A stretch of DNA of 64,000 nt from Oligoflexia bacterium (GTDB taxonomy: Bacteria > Bdellovibrionota_C > UBA2361 > JAFLCA01), in the NCBI GenBank assembly GCA_019694465.1, contig JAIBBV010000014.1, positions 1 to 64,000 of the forward strand, written 5' to 3'. The translations under genes were made by a program, and so were the position numbers. Shown one piece after another: positions 54,556 through 61,651 of the stretch. The notes beneath the pieces are model-generated. The model was not told where the DNA came from, searched no databases, and saw only the letters and a program-made list of their open reading frames with translations. Each line of letters begins with the position of its first letter. Position 1 is the stretch's first letter.

Positions 54556-54593
54556 ATTGCCGCGCCCAATAAAATGGGACTCGCAATACGAGG
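54556..54593 (+). repeat. Dispersed ATTGCC...TCGCAATACGAGG repeat
   Basis: It reads ATTGCCGCGCCCAAT, AAA, then ATGGGACTCGCAATACGAGG. With the inverted copy at 55186-55223 it flanks the lipoprotein gene, so the gene sits between two facing repeats. Confidence 0.6.
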
Positions 54594-54625
54594 CTAACAG
54601 CATTTGCTATATTTTCGGATGGCCT

Positions 54626-54964
54626 CTAGTAGCCCTGATGTCTACGGAGCTCTTCAAGTTCTCGGCGTTGACGCGCAAGCTCTTCTTCCTGACGACGAAG
54701 ACGCTCTTCTTGCTCAGAGCCACGGTCGTCCTGTACATCGCTTTCATTTCCAAGCAACCCGCCAGCTAGAGCTCCTGCAGCTGCTCCGATGGCAATACCG
54801 CCACCAGTATTACCAACTTGGTGACCAATTATGGCTCCCAGGCCCGACCCGAGCGCACCACCGGTTAGAGTGCCTTTCTCTCTACCCGACAGGGAACGCC
54901 CCTCACAGCCAGAAGAAATGACTAGCGCCGCTATTAGACAGATTGAGCTTAATTTGAGGTTCAT
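54626..54964 (-). CDS. Glycine-zipper lipoprotein with coiled-coil tail
   Basis: This encodes 112 aa from the ATG at 54964; the longer frame to 55051 is less likely because a lipoprotein signal starts here. The lipobox is LVISSGC with Cys20. Residues ~35-75 are a glycine-zipper membrane segment (GGALGSGLGAIIGHQVG and GGGIAIGAAAGALAGG) as in SlyB/OsmB-like outer-membrane lipoproteins. Residues ~78-112 are a charged coiled coil with repeated R/E/L heptads. The likely location is the outer membrane. The gene is flanked by the facing repeats at 54556 and 55186. Confidence 0.8.
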   Translation of the reverse strand: MNLKLSSICLIAALVISSGCEGRSLSGREKGTLTGGALGSGLGAIIGHQVGNTGGGIAIGAAAGALAGGLLGNESDVQDDRGSEQEERLRRQEEELARQRRELEELRRHQGY

Positions 54965-55185
54965 AGCCTTAAAAACCAAATGAAAAAAAACGAGGTAAAT
55001 ATTATCTATTATTTTAACGTACTTGCGGATCTTGAACAACGCCATCTGCAACTAGTTAATGCCACAAAATATGCGGCAATATCGATATCTTGCCCATAAC
55101 ATAATTAGAGGCCCTCAGAAAATGCCGGGAAATGGGGTTGGCTCTAGCTAGAGGCCATCTGAATGTTTCCGGACAATAATGCTGG

Positions 55186-55223
55186 CTTCGTGTTGCGATT
55201 CCCATTTTATGGGGCGTGGCAAT
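55186..55223 (-). repeat. Dispersed ATTGCC...TCGCAACACGAAG repeat, inverted copy
   Basis: On the minus strand it reads ATTGCCACGCCCCAT, AAA, then ATGGGAATCGCAACACGAAG, an inverted near-copy of 54556-54593. Confidence 0.6.
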
Positions 55224-55291
55224 CTCAGAACGCATTCAAGAACAGATTTCCGGATGCGCTCCAGTGAATTTGGCGCACATGAGGTAAAGGC

Positions 55292-55579
55292 ATGAGCATT
55301 GAGAATGAACCATTTTGCCCAAAGTGCGCTCGCAGCTGCAGTCTAGAAGAGCGTCGCTCAGTTATTATTCACCTTTCAAATTGGGCGCTCATGGTGCCTG
55401 TAGCAGTGGGGGTATTTGCTTTGGCGAGCCTAATTTCTCTAAGTCCCGCTGAGTCTGTGTTATTTTCTATCCTCGCTGCATTAGGCCTGTGTTTTTCTTG
55501 GCGGCATAAGTATTTTTGTTCATGCTGTGAAATAGAATTTTCAAACCCAAATTCAGCCAGCGAACCACACCACTCATAA
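55292..55579 (+). CDS. Small membrane protein with split zinc-ribbon motif
   Basis: This encodes 95 aa from the ATG at 55292, with AGGTAAAGG just upstream. CPKC at residues 9-12 and CSCC near 75-78 make a potential zinc ribbon whose halves are separated by two hydrophobic helices (WALMVPVAVGVFALASLIS and VLFSILAALGLCF). Both Cys pairs would lie on the same side of the membrane as a helical hairpin. Function unknown. Confidence 0.55.
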   Translation: MSIENEPFCPKCARSCSLEERRSVIIHLSNWALMVPVAVGVFALASLISLSPAESVLFSILAALGLCFSWRHKYFCSCCEIEFSNPNSASEPHHS

Positions 55580-55679
55580 TTTGCCCTGATAGCGTCTCTA
55601 TACGATAGGCTCCAGTTGGCTTTACAGACAGCTTCTGGGCTGGGTAATCGTGTTCATTACGCTAGTAAATAAACCCTGC

Positions 55680-55978
55680 GCGAGTGAGTTTTGACAAAAA
55701 CTCACTCGCAATAGCACGGCCAGGGCCATCTTGGCGAAGCCAAGTGGAGCAGTAGAGCACACAAACCCAACCAACAAGTGGGAGCACTCCCTAGCGTGCT
55801 AACAAAATGTAAGCCTATATTGATGGCTCCACAGAAGGAATAACGGTGATTTTTAGGCAATTCGGCATTTGCCCCTCGGGGCTTAGGGTTTACCCGTTTT
55901 CTGCGGCTCGACTTGGCTACGCCAAGATCTCGCTCGCCCAGCCTCATCCATTTTCTGTCAAAAATGAATGAGGCTGGG
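55680..55978. repeat. ~300-bp palindrome-bounded intergenic element (MITE-like candidate)
   Basis: The left end is a perfect 13-bp hairpin (GCGAGTGAGTTTT / AAAACTCACTCGC, 55680-55709). The right end is an 11+6-bp hairpin (CCCAGCCTCAT.CATTTT / AAAATG.ATGAGGCTGGG, 55937-55978). Inside each end is a CTTGGC-palindrome in inverted orientation (CTTGGCGAAGCCAAGTGGAGC on the left, CTTGGCGTAGCCAAGTCGAGC on the right, minus strand), plus TTTTGACA near both ends. No credible gene is inside. Confidence 0.45.
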
Positions 55979-56167
55979 TTTATAAGCGTTTGCAGCCCCG
56001 TGACGACTGCAAGCTCTGCCTACTCCACTCCTAATTTAAGTTGCGATGGGCTGTATTTTTCGTGCTCATTTTGTGAGTAATGCGCAGCATATTTTTTAAT
56101 CTTGTTGCATCGGACTTACATATTTCTCCACAAATATTCAGGTGTTAGCGCCACCAATTTTTATGCT

Positions 56168-56194
56168 TAAGCGAAAACTCGCACTTGCCGTCAT
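56168..56194 (+). promoter_or_regulatory. Possible sigma28-type flagellin promoter
   Basis: TAAGCGAA - 11 nt - GCCGTCAT resembles the sigma28 consensus TAAAGTTT-N11-GCCGATAA, with the GCCG core and spacing conserved and several mismatches. It would give a leader of about 190 nt. Confidence 0.35.
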
Positions 56195-56332
56195 AGAGGG
56201 TAGAAGTTGCAGTTGGTGGTGTTTTTGAGCGGTTTTGCAGGTTGAGAAAAGGTCCAAGCCTTACTTTCTCAAACTCAATTCCGAATTGATAAATCTAGAC
56301 CTGTGCGTTGAGGCGCATGGGGCTTACAGCTC

Positions 56333-56350
56333 TGGTCGAAGGATTGACCA
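56333..56350 (+). promoter_or_regulatory. Leader hairpin with AAGGAT loop, candidate CsrA site (flagellin 1)
   Basis: TGGTC/GACCA (5 bp) encloses GAAGGATT. AAGGAT in a loop is the core of the CsrA consensus. It lies 34 nt before the GGAG of the Shine-Dalgarno at 56373-56379. Confidence 0.5.
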
Positions 56351-56389
56351 AGGCATCTGGATTTATTGTTTCAAGGAGGAACGTAGCCC

Positions 56390-57250
56390 ATGCCTATTAC
56401 ACTTGGATCGAACATAGCGTCATTCAAAGCGCAACGCACTTTGTCGATATCGACTGAAGCGTTAGCGCGAACCTTCGAACGGTTGAGTTCGGGTCAACGA
56501 ATCAACCGCGCTAGCGACGACGCCGCCGGTCTCGCTATTGCCGACAACTTAAAAGCACAGCAAAGAGTAGCTACAGTCGCTATTCGAAATGCCAATGATG
56601 GTATTTCGACGATTGCGATTGCTGACTCAGCGCTTGGTGAAATCGGTAACGTATTGTCGCGTCTTGCTGAACTTGCTGAGCAATCAGCTAACGGCGTGTT
56701 CTCGACAACGCAGCGTTCAGCTCTAGCGAACGAGTTTATCGCGCTAGGGTCTGAAATTGAACGTATCGCGACAACCACGCAGTTCAACGGTGTAACACTG
56801 CTGTCTGGCGGTAGCACCTTGACTCTGCAAGTTGGATTCAACTCTGGTTCAACGTCGCAGATTTCGTTTACTGGTGTGCAAGGAACCTTGGCAGCTCTTG
56901 GACTTGCATCTAGCGGAACTTCATCATTGTCATACTCGATTCAGGCGGCTGGGGTTGACCTTGCTCAGTCTGCATCGCGCTTTGCTCTTGATGCGATCAA
57001 CTCCGCTATTAGTTCACTTGCATCGACTCGCGGTACGCTTGGTGCGACAGAGTCACGACTTGTGGTTGCGATTAACAACCTCACAGTCGCGCGAGAGAAC
57101 TTCGCAGCCGCTGAAAGCCGCATCCGTGACGTAGACGTCGCGACTGAGGCAGCTGAGCTTACCCGCTTGAACATCTTGCAACAGGCAGGTTCTGCGGTCT
57201 TGGCTCAGGCTAACCAGCAGCCATCACTAGCTCTAAGCCTATTGAGATAA
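56390..57250 (+). CDS. fliC: Flagellin, copy 1
   Basis: This encodes 286 aa, a short flagellin consisting of the D0/D1 helices with almost no variable D2/D3 domain. Conserved N-terminal part: LGSNIASFKAQRTLS, LSSGQRINRASDDAAGLAIAD, NDGISTIAIADSAL. Conserved C-terminal part: ENFAAAESRIRDVDVATEAA, LTRLNILQQAGSAVLAQAN, ending LSLLR. It is exported by the flagellar type III system and polymerises into the filament. Its Shine-Dalgarno AAGGAGG is 10 nt before the ATG and partly enclosed by TTC/GAA. It is followed 50 nt later by an essentially identical second copy. No other flagellar gene is in the window. Confidence 0.97.
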   Translation: MPITLGSNIASFKAQRTLSISTEALARTFERLSSGQRINRASDDAAGLAIADNLKAQQRVATVAIRNANDGISTIAIADSALGEIGNVLSRLAELAEQSANGVFSTTQRSALANEFIALGSEIERIATTTQFNGVTLLSGGSTLTLQVGFNSGSTSQISFTGVQGTLAALGLASSGTSSLSYSIQAAGVDLAQSASRFALDAINSAISSLASTRGTLGATESRLVVAINNLTVARENFAAAESRIRDVDVATEAAELTRLNILQQAGSAVLAQANQQPSLALSLLR

Positions 57251-57280
57251 GTAGTAACACGGAAGTTAAACATATAAACG

Positions 57281-57300
57281 TTCAAGGAGGAACGTAGCCC
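57281..57300 (+). promoter_or_regulatory. Shine-Dalgarno in hairpin loop before flagellin copy 2
   Basis: ACGTTC (57277-57282) and GAACGT (57289-57294) form a 6-bp stem that puts AAGGAG, the Shine-Dalgarno, in the loop. This can restrict ribosome access or bind CsrA. Copies 1, 3 and 4 keep a shorter TTC/GAA version. Confidence 0.5.
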
Positions 57301-58161
57301 ATGCCTATTACACTTGGATCGAACATAGCGTCATTCAAAGCGCAACGCACTTTGTCGATATCGACTGAAGCGTTAGCGCGAACCTTCGAACGGTTGAGTT
57401 CGGGTCAACGAATCAACCGCGCTAGCGACGACGCCGCCGGTCTCGCTATTGCCGACAACTTAAAAGCACAGCAAAGAGTAGCTACAGTCGCTATTCGAAA
57501 TGCCAATGATGGTATTTCGACGATTGCGATTGCTGACTCAGCGCTTGGTGAAATCGGTAACGTATTGTCGCGTCTTGCTGAACTTGCTGAGCAATCAGCT
57601 AACGGCGTGTTCTCGACAACGCAGCGTTCAGCTCTAGCGAACGAGTTTATCGCGCTAGGGTCTGAAATTGAACGTATCGCGACAACCACGCAGTTCAACG
57701 GTGTAACACTGCTGTCTGGCGGTAGCACCTTGACTCTGCAAGTTGGATTCAACTCTGGTTCAACGTCGCAGATTTCGTTTACTGGTGTGCAAGGAACCTT
57801 GGCAGCTCTTGGACTTGCATCTAGCGGAACTTCATCATTGTCATACTCGATTCAGGCGGCTGGGGTTGACCTTGCTCAGTCTGCATCGCGCTTTGCTCTT
57901 GATGCGATCAACTCCGCTATTAGTTCACTTGCATCGACTCGCGGTACGCTTGGTGCGACAGAGTCACGACTTGTGGTTGCGATTAACAACCTCACAGTCG
58001 CGCGAGAGAACTTCGCAGCCGCTGAAAGCCGCATCCGTGACGTAGACGTCGCGACTGAGGCAGCTGAGCTTACCCGCTTGAACATCTTGCAACAGGCAGG
58101 TTCTGCGGTCTTGGCTCAGGCTAACCAGCAGCCATCACTAGCTCTGAGTCTGTTACGATAA
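57301..58161 (+). CDS. fliC: Flagellin, copy 2 (duplicate of copy 1)
   Basis: This encodes 286 aa with the same amino-acid sequence as copy 1. The nucleotide repeat covers 56370-57234 and 57281-58145 (865 bp, offset 911 bp), and products in other reading frames are also the same, so synonymous sites are conserved too. The copies diverge only in the last five codons and beyond (CTAAGCCTATTGAGA versus CTGAGTCTGTTACGA), and these still encode LSLLR. That pattern suggests very recent duplication or ongoing gene conversion. It is probably transcribed with copy 1, as only 50 nt separate them and no terminator is seen between them. Confidence 0.96.
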   Translation: MPITLGSNIASFKAQRTLSISTEALARTFERLSSGQRINRASDDAAGLAIADNLKAQQRVATVAIRNANDGISTIAIADSALGEIGNVLSRLAELAEQSANGVFSTTQRSALANEFIALGSEIERIATTTQFNGVTLLSGGSTLTLQVGFNSGSTSQISFTGVQGTLAALGLASSGTSSLSYSIQAAGVDLAQSASRFALDAINSAISSLASTRGTLGATESRLVVAINNLTVARENFAAAESRIRDVDVATEAAELTRLNILQQAGSAVLAQANQQPSLALSLLR

Positions 58162-58178
58162 AGTTTGTAAGTCCTTAA

Positions 58179-58214
58179 GGTGGTTCCGCCAAGCCTTGGC
58201 AGGGTGGAACCACC
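58179..58214 (+). terminator. Strong hairpin after flagellin copy 2
   Basis: GGTGGTTCC pairs with GGAACCACC, with an inner CCAAG/CTTGG stem. No T-run follows, so it may act as a 3'-end stabiliser or a Rho-type end rather than an intrinsic terminator. Confidence 0.5.
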
Positions 58215-58285
58215 AATAGGATAGATCTATCACGTACTTGGGTGCTCAGCTGAGTCCTACCAAGCACAGAATGGATCTACCTAGA

Positions 58286-58459
58286 GGGATGAGGGGACAG
58301 CCTCATCCCATGATAGAGGAACCAAAGCGACTCAGAACTCTACGCGTGGAGAAAGTCTGGCGAAAAGCCAGGTGCTAAGCTTAGTGCCTCGCTACTTTCT
58401 CTCTTGGGGGCTTGGGGTTAGATAAGCGAAAGCTTAATTTAATCCCAAGCTCTTTTTTC
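58286..58459 (+). ncRNA. Structured RNA region ending in an intrinsic terminator (candidate)
   Basis: Successive elements: a perfect hairpin GGGATGAGG/CCTCATCCC (58286-58309); a branched structure with outer GAGAAAGT/ACTTTCTC closing CTGGC-GAAAA-GCCAG and a CTAAGCTTAG palindrome (about 58350-58402); then GCTTGGGGTT/AATCCCAAGC with an inner AAGC-GAAA-GCTT and a TCTTTTTTC tail (58410-58459), an intrinsic terminator. It could be a 3' UTR of the flagellin transcript or an independent small RNA. No family is recognised. Confidence 0.4.
58410..58459 (+). terminator. Intrinsic terminator between flagellin copies 2 and 3
   Basis: It has a ten-pair stem with one G-T pair, GCTTGGGGTT / AATCCCAAGC, a secondary GNRA-like GAAA hairpin in the loop, and TCTTTTTTC downstream. 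It separates the first flagellin pair from copy 3. Confidence 0.7.
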
Positions 58460-58714
58460 GTCTTGGGGCTGGGAAACATTCTGCTGCTGCTAGCTAGTCA
58501 GCCCCACAACAACTCAATATCACTTACATTTATTCCTGATAGAGCAGTTGAAGATTCTGCTCAAGGAAAAAATCAGCCCTGCCGTTACCTACCCTTGCAG
58601 AAGAGTGTGGTGTGGCCTCAGTGTGTCGACATCCTTGCCCGCCCCAGGGCCCGTCGACGGAACACTAAAGCCATACAAAAACCAGGTTAGAGGACTGTGC
58701 GCTTAGGCAGTACT

Positions 58715-58742
58715 CCAGTGGTCTAAGGACAGACCCTGCTGG
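58715..58742 (+). promoter_or_regulatory. Leader hairpin with AAGGAC loop, candidate CsrA site (flagellin 3)
   Basis: GGTCT/AGACC encloses AAGGAC, extended by an outer CCAG/CTGG stem. The loop GGA is 30 nt before the GGA of the Shine-Dalgarno. The primary sequence differs from copies 1 and 4, but the hairpin and loop are kept. Confidence 0.5.
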
Positions 58743-58765
58743 TGTGTTTGCTTCACGGAGGAAAT

Positions 58766-59626
58766 ATGGCTGTTACCCTAGGTTCTAATATTGCGTCCTT
58801 ACAGGCGCAGCGTCGGTTGGCATCCGCTACCGACAAATTGAGTCGCACATTCGAGCGCTTAAGCTCAGGTCAACGAATCAACCGCGCTAGCGACGACGCT
58901 GCCGGACTCGCGATCGCTGACTCTTTGAAAGCTCAGCAACGCATAGCGACAGTAGCTATCCGAAATGCCAACGACGGTATTTCGACAATAGCGATTGCCG
59001 ATTCAGCGCTGGGCGAAATCGGTAACGTGCTCTCACGTCTTGCCGAACTTGCAGAACAATCAGCAAACGGCGTGTTCTCAACGACTCAGCGTTCAGCGCT
59101 GTCGAACGAGTTCGTAGCGCTTAGCTCAGAAATTGAGCGTATCGCTACAACCACTCAGTTCAACGGTGTAACACTGCTGTCTGGCGGTAGCACCCTGACA
59201 TTGCAAGTTGGGTTCAACTCCGGTTCAACTTCACAAGTTTCCTTTACAGGCGTTCAAGGTACATTGCAGTCGCTCGGACTCGCAAACGCTGGCAACTCAG
59301 CCTTGTCGTACTCCCTCACGGGAACTACGATTGCTGAAGGTCAGTCGTCTTCGAGAGCTGCTCTTGACGCTATCAATACAGCGATTAGCTCGCTTGCTTC
59401 AACTCGCGGTACCCTTGGTGCTGTTGAGTCAAGATTGCAGGTAGCTATCACTGCCTTGACCGTATCACGCGAAAACTTCGCCGCAGCGGAAAGCCGCATT
59501 CGCGACGTAGACGTGGCATCCGAAGCCGCCGAACTGACAAGATTAAACATCTTGCAGCAGGCTGGTGCCGCAGTCCTCGCACAGGCGAACCAGCAACCAG
59601 CGCTGGCTCTAACACTCCTACGGTAA
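58766..59626 (+). CDS. fliC: Flagellin, copy 3
   Basis: This encodes 286 aa from the ATG at 58766, with ACGGAGGA six nt upstream; the open frame extends 8 codons more. It has the same D0/D1-only architecture as copies 1 and 2. It differs in the N-terminal helix (LQAQRRLASATDKLSR), the short central segment (GTLQSLGLANAGNSALSYSL) and the C-terminal part (AVLAQANQQPALALTLLR). Long stretches between residues 25 and 160 are the same as in copies 1 and 2 at protein level but use other codons. The whole unit 58751-59864, including the 3' UTR, is repeated at 60543-61656. Confidence 0.97.
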   Translation: MAVTLGSNIASLQAQRRLASATDKLSRTFERLSSGQRINRASDDAAGLAIADSLKAQQRIATVAIRNANDGISTIAIADSALGEIGNVLSRLAELAEQSANGVFSTTQRSALSNEFVALSSEIERIATTTQFNGVTLLSGGSTLTLQVGFNSGSTSQVSFTGVQGTLQSLGLANAGNSALSYSLTGTTIAEGQSSSRAALDAINTAISSLASTRGTLGAVESRLQVAITALTVSRENFAAAESRIRDVDVASEAAELTRLNILQQAGAAVLAQANQQPALALTLLR

Positions 59627-59639
59627 ACGTAAGGTAGAG

Positions 59640-59682
59640 TCACGGCGAGGGTCTCGATAAAGGAGATGCCTCGCCACCGTGA
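59640..59682 (+). other. 3' UTR hairpin of flagellin copy 3
   Basis: Stems TCAC/GTGA, GGCGAGG/CCTCGCC and TCTC/GAGA enclose GATAAAG. The element is repeated exactly at 61432-61474. It begins a ~160-nt 3' UTR that ends at the terminator 59790-59848. The UTR also contains a 60-codon GTG-initiated frame (59679-59861), which runs through the terminator and is not accepted as a gene. Confidence 0.5.
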
Positions 59683-59789
59683 AGACAAAGGAACAGATTT
59701 TAGGCGACTACAATCGCTTAAAAACACCGCAAGAGACGTATCAAACGCAGAAAGGATATGGTTCTTGCGTAGACCTCGCTACTTCTTTG

Positions 59790-59848
59790 GGCTTTGGTTA
59801 CGACGGGAGTTTGGGGCGAACAACCGGCGGCAACCAAAGCCTTTTTTT
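59790..59848 (+). terminator. Intrinsic terminator of flagellin copy 3
   Basis: GGCTTTGGTT and AACCAAAGCC form a perfect 10-bp stem around a ~32-nt loop, directly followed by TTTTTTT. Confidence 0.8.
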
Positions 59849-59864
59849 ATTTCCCTCCTAAATA

Positions 59865-60160
59865 ACTTTATTTGGCGCCAGGAGAGGCTGCCTGAAGCTG
59901 CTCTGTGACCTCTGTGTTCTCTGTGGTTTACACAGTCTTTTAACCACAGAGTGCACAGAGTTCACAGAGAATTAGTTGTGTAGCTGAAGTGATTAGGTTC
60001 GCTCACGCGCCGCGCCTGACCCCAAATAGAGCTATTTATGCTAGAAGTGGTTGAATTTGGCGCCAGGAGAGGCTGCCTGAAGCTGCTCTGTGACCTCTGT
60101 GTTCTCGGTGGTTTTTTAGGAACCACGACATACGAGTGCACAGAATTCCCAGAGGATTAG
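59865..60160. repeat. Modular repeat array 1: CTCTGTGG-palindrome cores in a TTTGGCGCCAGG...CCTGACCCCAAA shell
   Basis: TTTGGCGCCAGG starts units at 59871 and 60056 (185-bp period). The first unit holds the long palindrome CTCTGTGACCTCTGTG...CTCTGTGGTT / AACCACAGAG...CACAGAG (59901-59972) and ends with CGCTCACGCGCCGCGCCTGA, then CCCCAAATAGAGCTATTT (about 60000-60038). The second holds a degraded copy of the palindrome (60085-60154). The shell is shared with array 2 but the core differs. Confidence 0.6.
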
Positions 60161-60507
60161 TTGGAATTGCTCTCTTAGATACATAGACGATATTAATTTT
60201 CCATCCAAAACCTTGACTTCCCAGGTCGCTAAGAGCGAATTCAATTAACTAGGGCTACCTAGAACATCCATTCACGCGAGCGATTTCCGCAACCTAACAA
60301 AAAATCAGAGACAGCTCAAAATATTGCTCAAGAAAACTTAAGCCTCTGACGTTCAGTATCTTTGCTAGGAAGGATAGTGTGGTGCGGCTTTCGAGTAGTT
60401 CTGCTGTGGCAGTAGTAACTCAGATAGAACCACTTTCAAACCGCCATTAACTGAATCGAGAAATGTGCAGCAAGTAGGAATGTGCTTCCTATTTGTCGTT
60501 TCACCGC
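60161..60507. other. Non-coding region upstream of flagellin copy 4
   Basis: This ~350-bp stretch shows no gene. It must carry the promoter of copy 4. GCCATTAA near 60443 resembles a sigma28 -10 element, but no fitting -35 is visible. Confidence 0.35.
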
Positions 60508-60528
60508 TCTGTCGAAGGATTGACCGAG
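60507..60528 (+). promoter_or_regulatory. Leader hairpin with AAGGAT loop, candidate CsrA site (flagellin 4)
   Basis: CTC.GTC/GAC.GAG encloses GAAGGATT, the same loop as flagellin 1. The surrounding GTCGAAGGATTGACC is shared with 56335-56349 although the flanks differ. Its GGA is 32 nt before the GGA of the Shine-Dalgarno. Confidence 0.45.
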
Positions 60529-60557
60529 ACTCGATTCAGAATCTTCACGGAGGAAAT

Positions 60558-61418
60558 ATGGCTGTTACCCTAGGTTCTAATATTGCGTCCTTACAGGCGC
60601 AGCGTCGGTTGGCATCCGCTACCGACAAATTGAGTCGCACATTCGAGCGCTTAAGCTCAGGTCAACGAATCAACCGCGCTAGCGACGACGCTGCCGGACT
60701 CGCGATCGCTGACTCTTTGAAAGCTCAGCAACGCATAGCGACAGTAGCTATCCGAAATGCCAACGACGGTATTTCGACAATAGCGATTGCCGATTCAGCG
60801 CTGGGCGAAATCGGTAACGTGCTCTCACGTCTTGCCGAACTTGCAGAACAATCAGCAAACGGCGTGTTCTCAACGACTCAGCGTTCAGCGCTGTCGAACG
60901 AGTTCGTAGCGCTTAGCTCAGAAATTGAGCGTATCGCTACAACCACTCAGTTCAACGGTGTAACACTGCTGTCTGGCGGTAGCACCCTGACATTGCAAGT
61001 TGGGTTCAACTCCGGTTCAACTTCACAAGTTTCCTTTACAGGCGTTCAAGGTACATTGCAGTCGCTCGGACTCGCAAACGCTGGCAACTCAGCCTTGTCG
61101 TACTCCCTCACGGGAACTACGATTGCTGAAGGTCAGTCGTCTTCGAGAGCTGCTCTTGACGCTATCAATACAGCGATTAGCTCGCTTGCTTCAACTCGCG
61201 GTACCCTTGGTGCTGTTGAGTCAAGATTGCAGGTAGCTATCACTGCCTTGACCGTATCACGCGAAAACTTCGCCGCAGCGGAAAGCCGCATTCGCGACGT
61301 AGACGTGGCATCCGAAGCCGCCGAACTGACAAGATTAAACATCTTGCAGCAGGCTGGTGCCGCAGTCCTCGCACAGGCGAACCAGCAACCAGCGCTGGCT
61401 CTAACACTCCTACGGTAA
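60558..61418 (+). CDS. fliC: Flagellin, copy 4 (duplicate of copy 3)
   Basis: This encodes 286 aa from the ATG at 60558 with ACGGAGGA upstream; the frame is open to 60465 but that part is the leader. Protein and nucleotide sequence match copy 3 across the 1,114-bp unit 60543-61656, including the 3' UTR hairpin and terminator. The leader upstream of 60543 instead resembles that of copy 1 around the AAGGAT hairpin. It therefore combines a copy-1-like leader element with a copy-3 body, a mosaic best explained by duplication or conversion within the locus. Confidence 0.96.
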   Translation: MAVTLGSNIASLQAQRRLASATDKLSRTFERLSSGQRINRASDDAAGLAIADSLKAQQRIATVAIRNANDGISTIAIADSALGEIGNVLSRLAELAEQSANGVFSTTQRSALSNEFVALSSEIERIATTTQFNGVTLLSGGSTLTLQVGFNSGSTSQVSFTGVQGTLQSLGLANAGNSALSYSLTGTTIAEGQSSSRAALDAINTAISSLASTRGTLGAVESRLQVAITALTVSRENFAAAESRIRDVDVASEAAELTRLNILQQAGAAVLAQANQQPALALTLLR

Positions 61419-61431
61419 ACGTAAGGTAGAG

Positions 61432-61474
61432 TCACGGCGAGGGTCTCGATAAAGGAGATGCCTCGCCACCGTGA
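61432..61474 (+). other. 3' UTR hairpin of flagellin copy 4
   Basis: This is an exact repeat of the 59640-59682 hairpin, offset 1,792 bp. Confidence 0.5.
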
Positions 61475-61581
61475 AGACAAAGGAACAGATTTTAGGCGAC
61501 TACAATCGCTTAAAAACACCGCAAGAGACGTATCAAACGCAGAAAGGATATGGTTCTTGCGTAGACCTCGCTACTTCTTTG

Positions 61582-61640
61582 GGCTTTGGTTACGACGGGA
61601 GTTTGGGGCGAACAACCGGCGGCAACCAAAGCCTTTTTTT
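61582..61640 (+). terminator. Intrinsic terminator of flagellin copy 4
   Basis: The same GGCTTTGGTT/AACCAAAGCC stem and T-run as after copy 3. Confidence 0.8.
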
Positions 61641-61651
61641 ATTTCCCTCCT

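Larger units (their letters stand above)
55979..56389 (+). promoter_or_regulatory. Upstream region and leader of the first flagellin gene
   Basis: It contains a possible sigma28-type promoter (56168-56194) and the leader hairpin 56333-56350. A 60-codon frame at 56235-56417 crosses the leader and is not considered a gene. Confidence 0.45.

Noticed and set aside
55702-55947. Minus-strand 81-aa frame inside the hairpin-bounded element
   Set aside because: Start lies in the right-end hairpin, no Shine-Dalgarno, no recognisable motif; the DNA structure explains the region better.
56200-56260. Sigma54 promoter for flagellin copy 1
   Set aside because: TGGTGG-N5-TTGAG near 56215 lacks the required GC at -12.
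58412-58690. 92-aa frame between flagellin copies 2 and 3
   Set aside because: It begins inside the intrinsic terminator and has no ribosome binding site or coding character.
59679-59861. 60-aa frame after flagellin copies 3 and 4 as a gene
   Set aside because: It runs through the terminator stem and T-run and its GTG is poorly placed relative to GGAG; both copies are identical so selection cannot be judged. Recorded as a UTR module instead.
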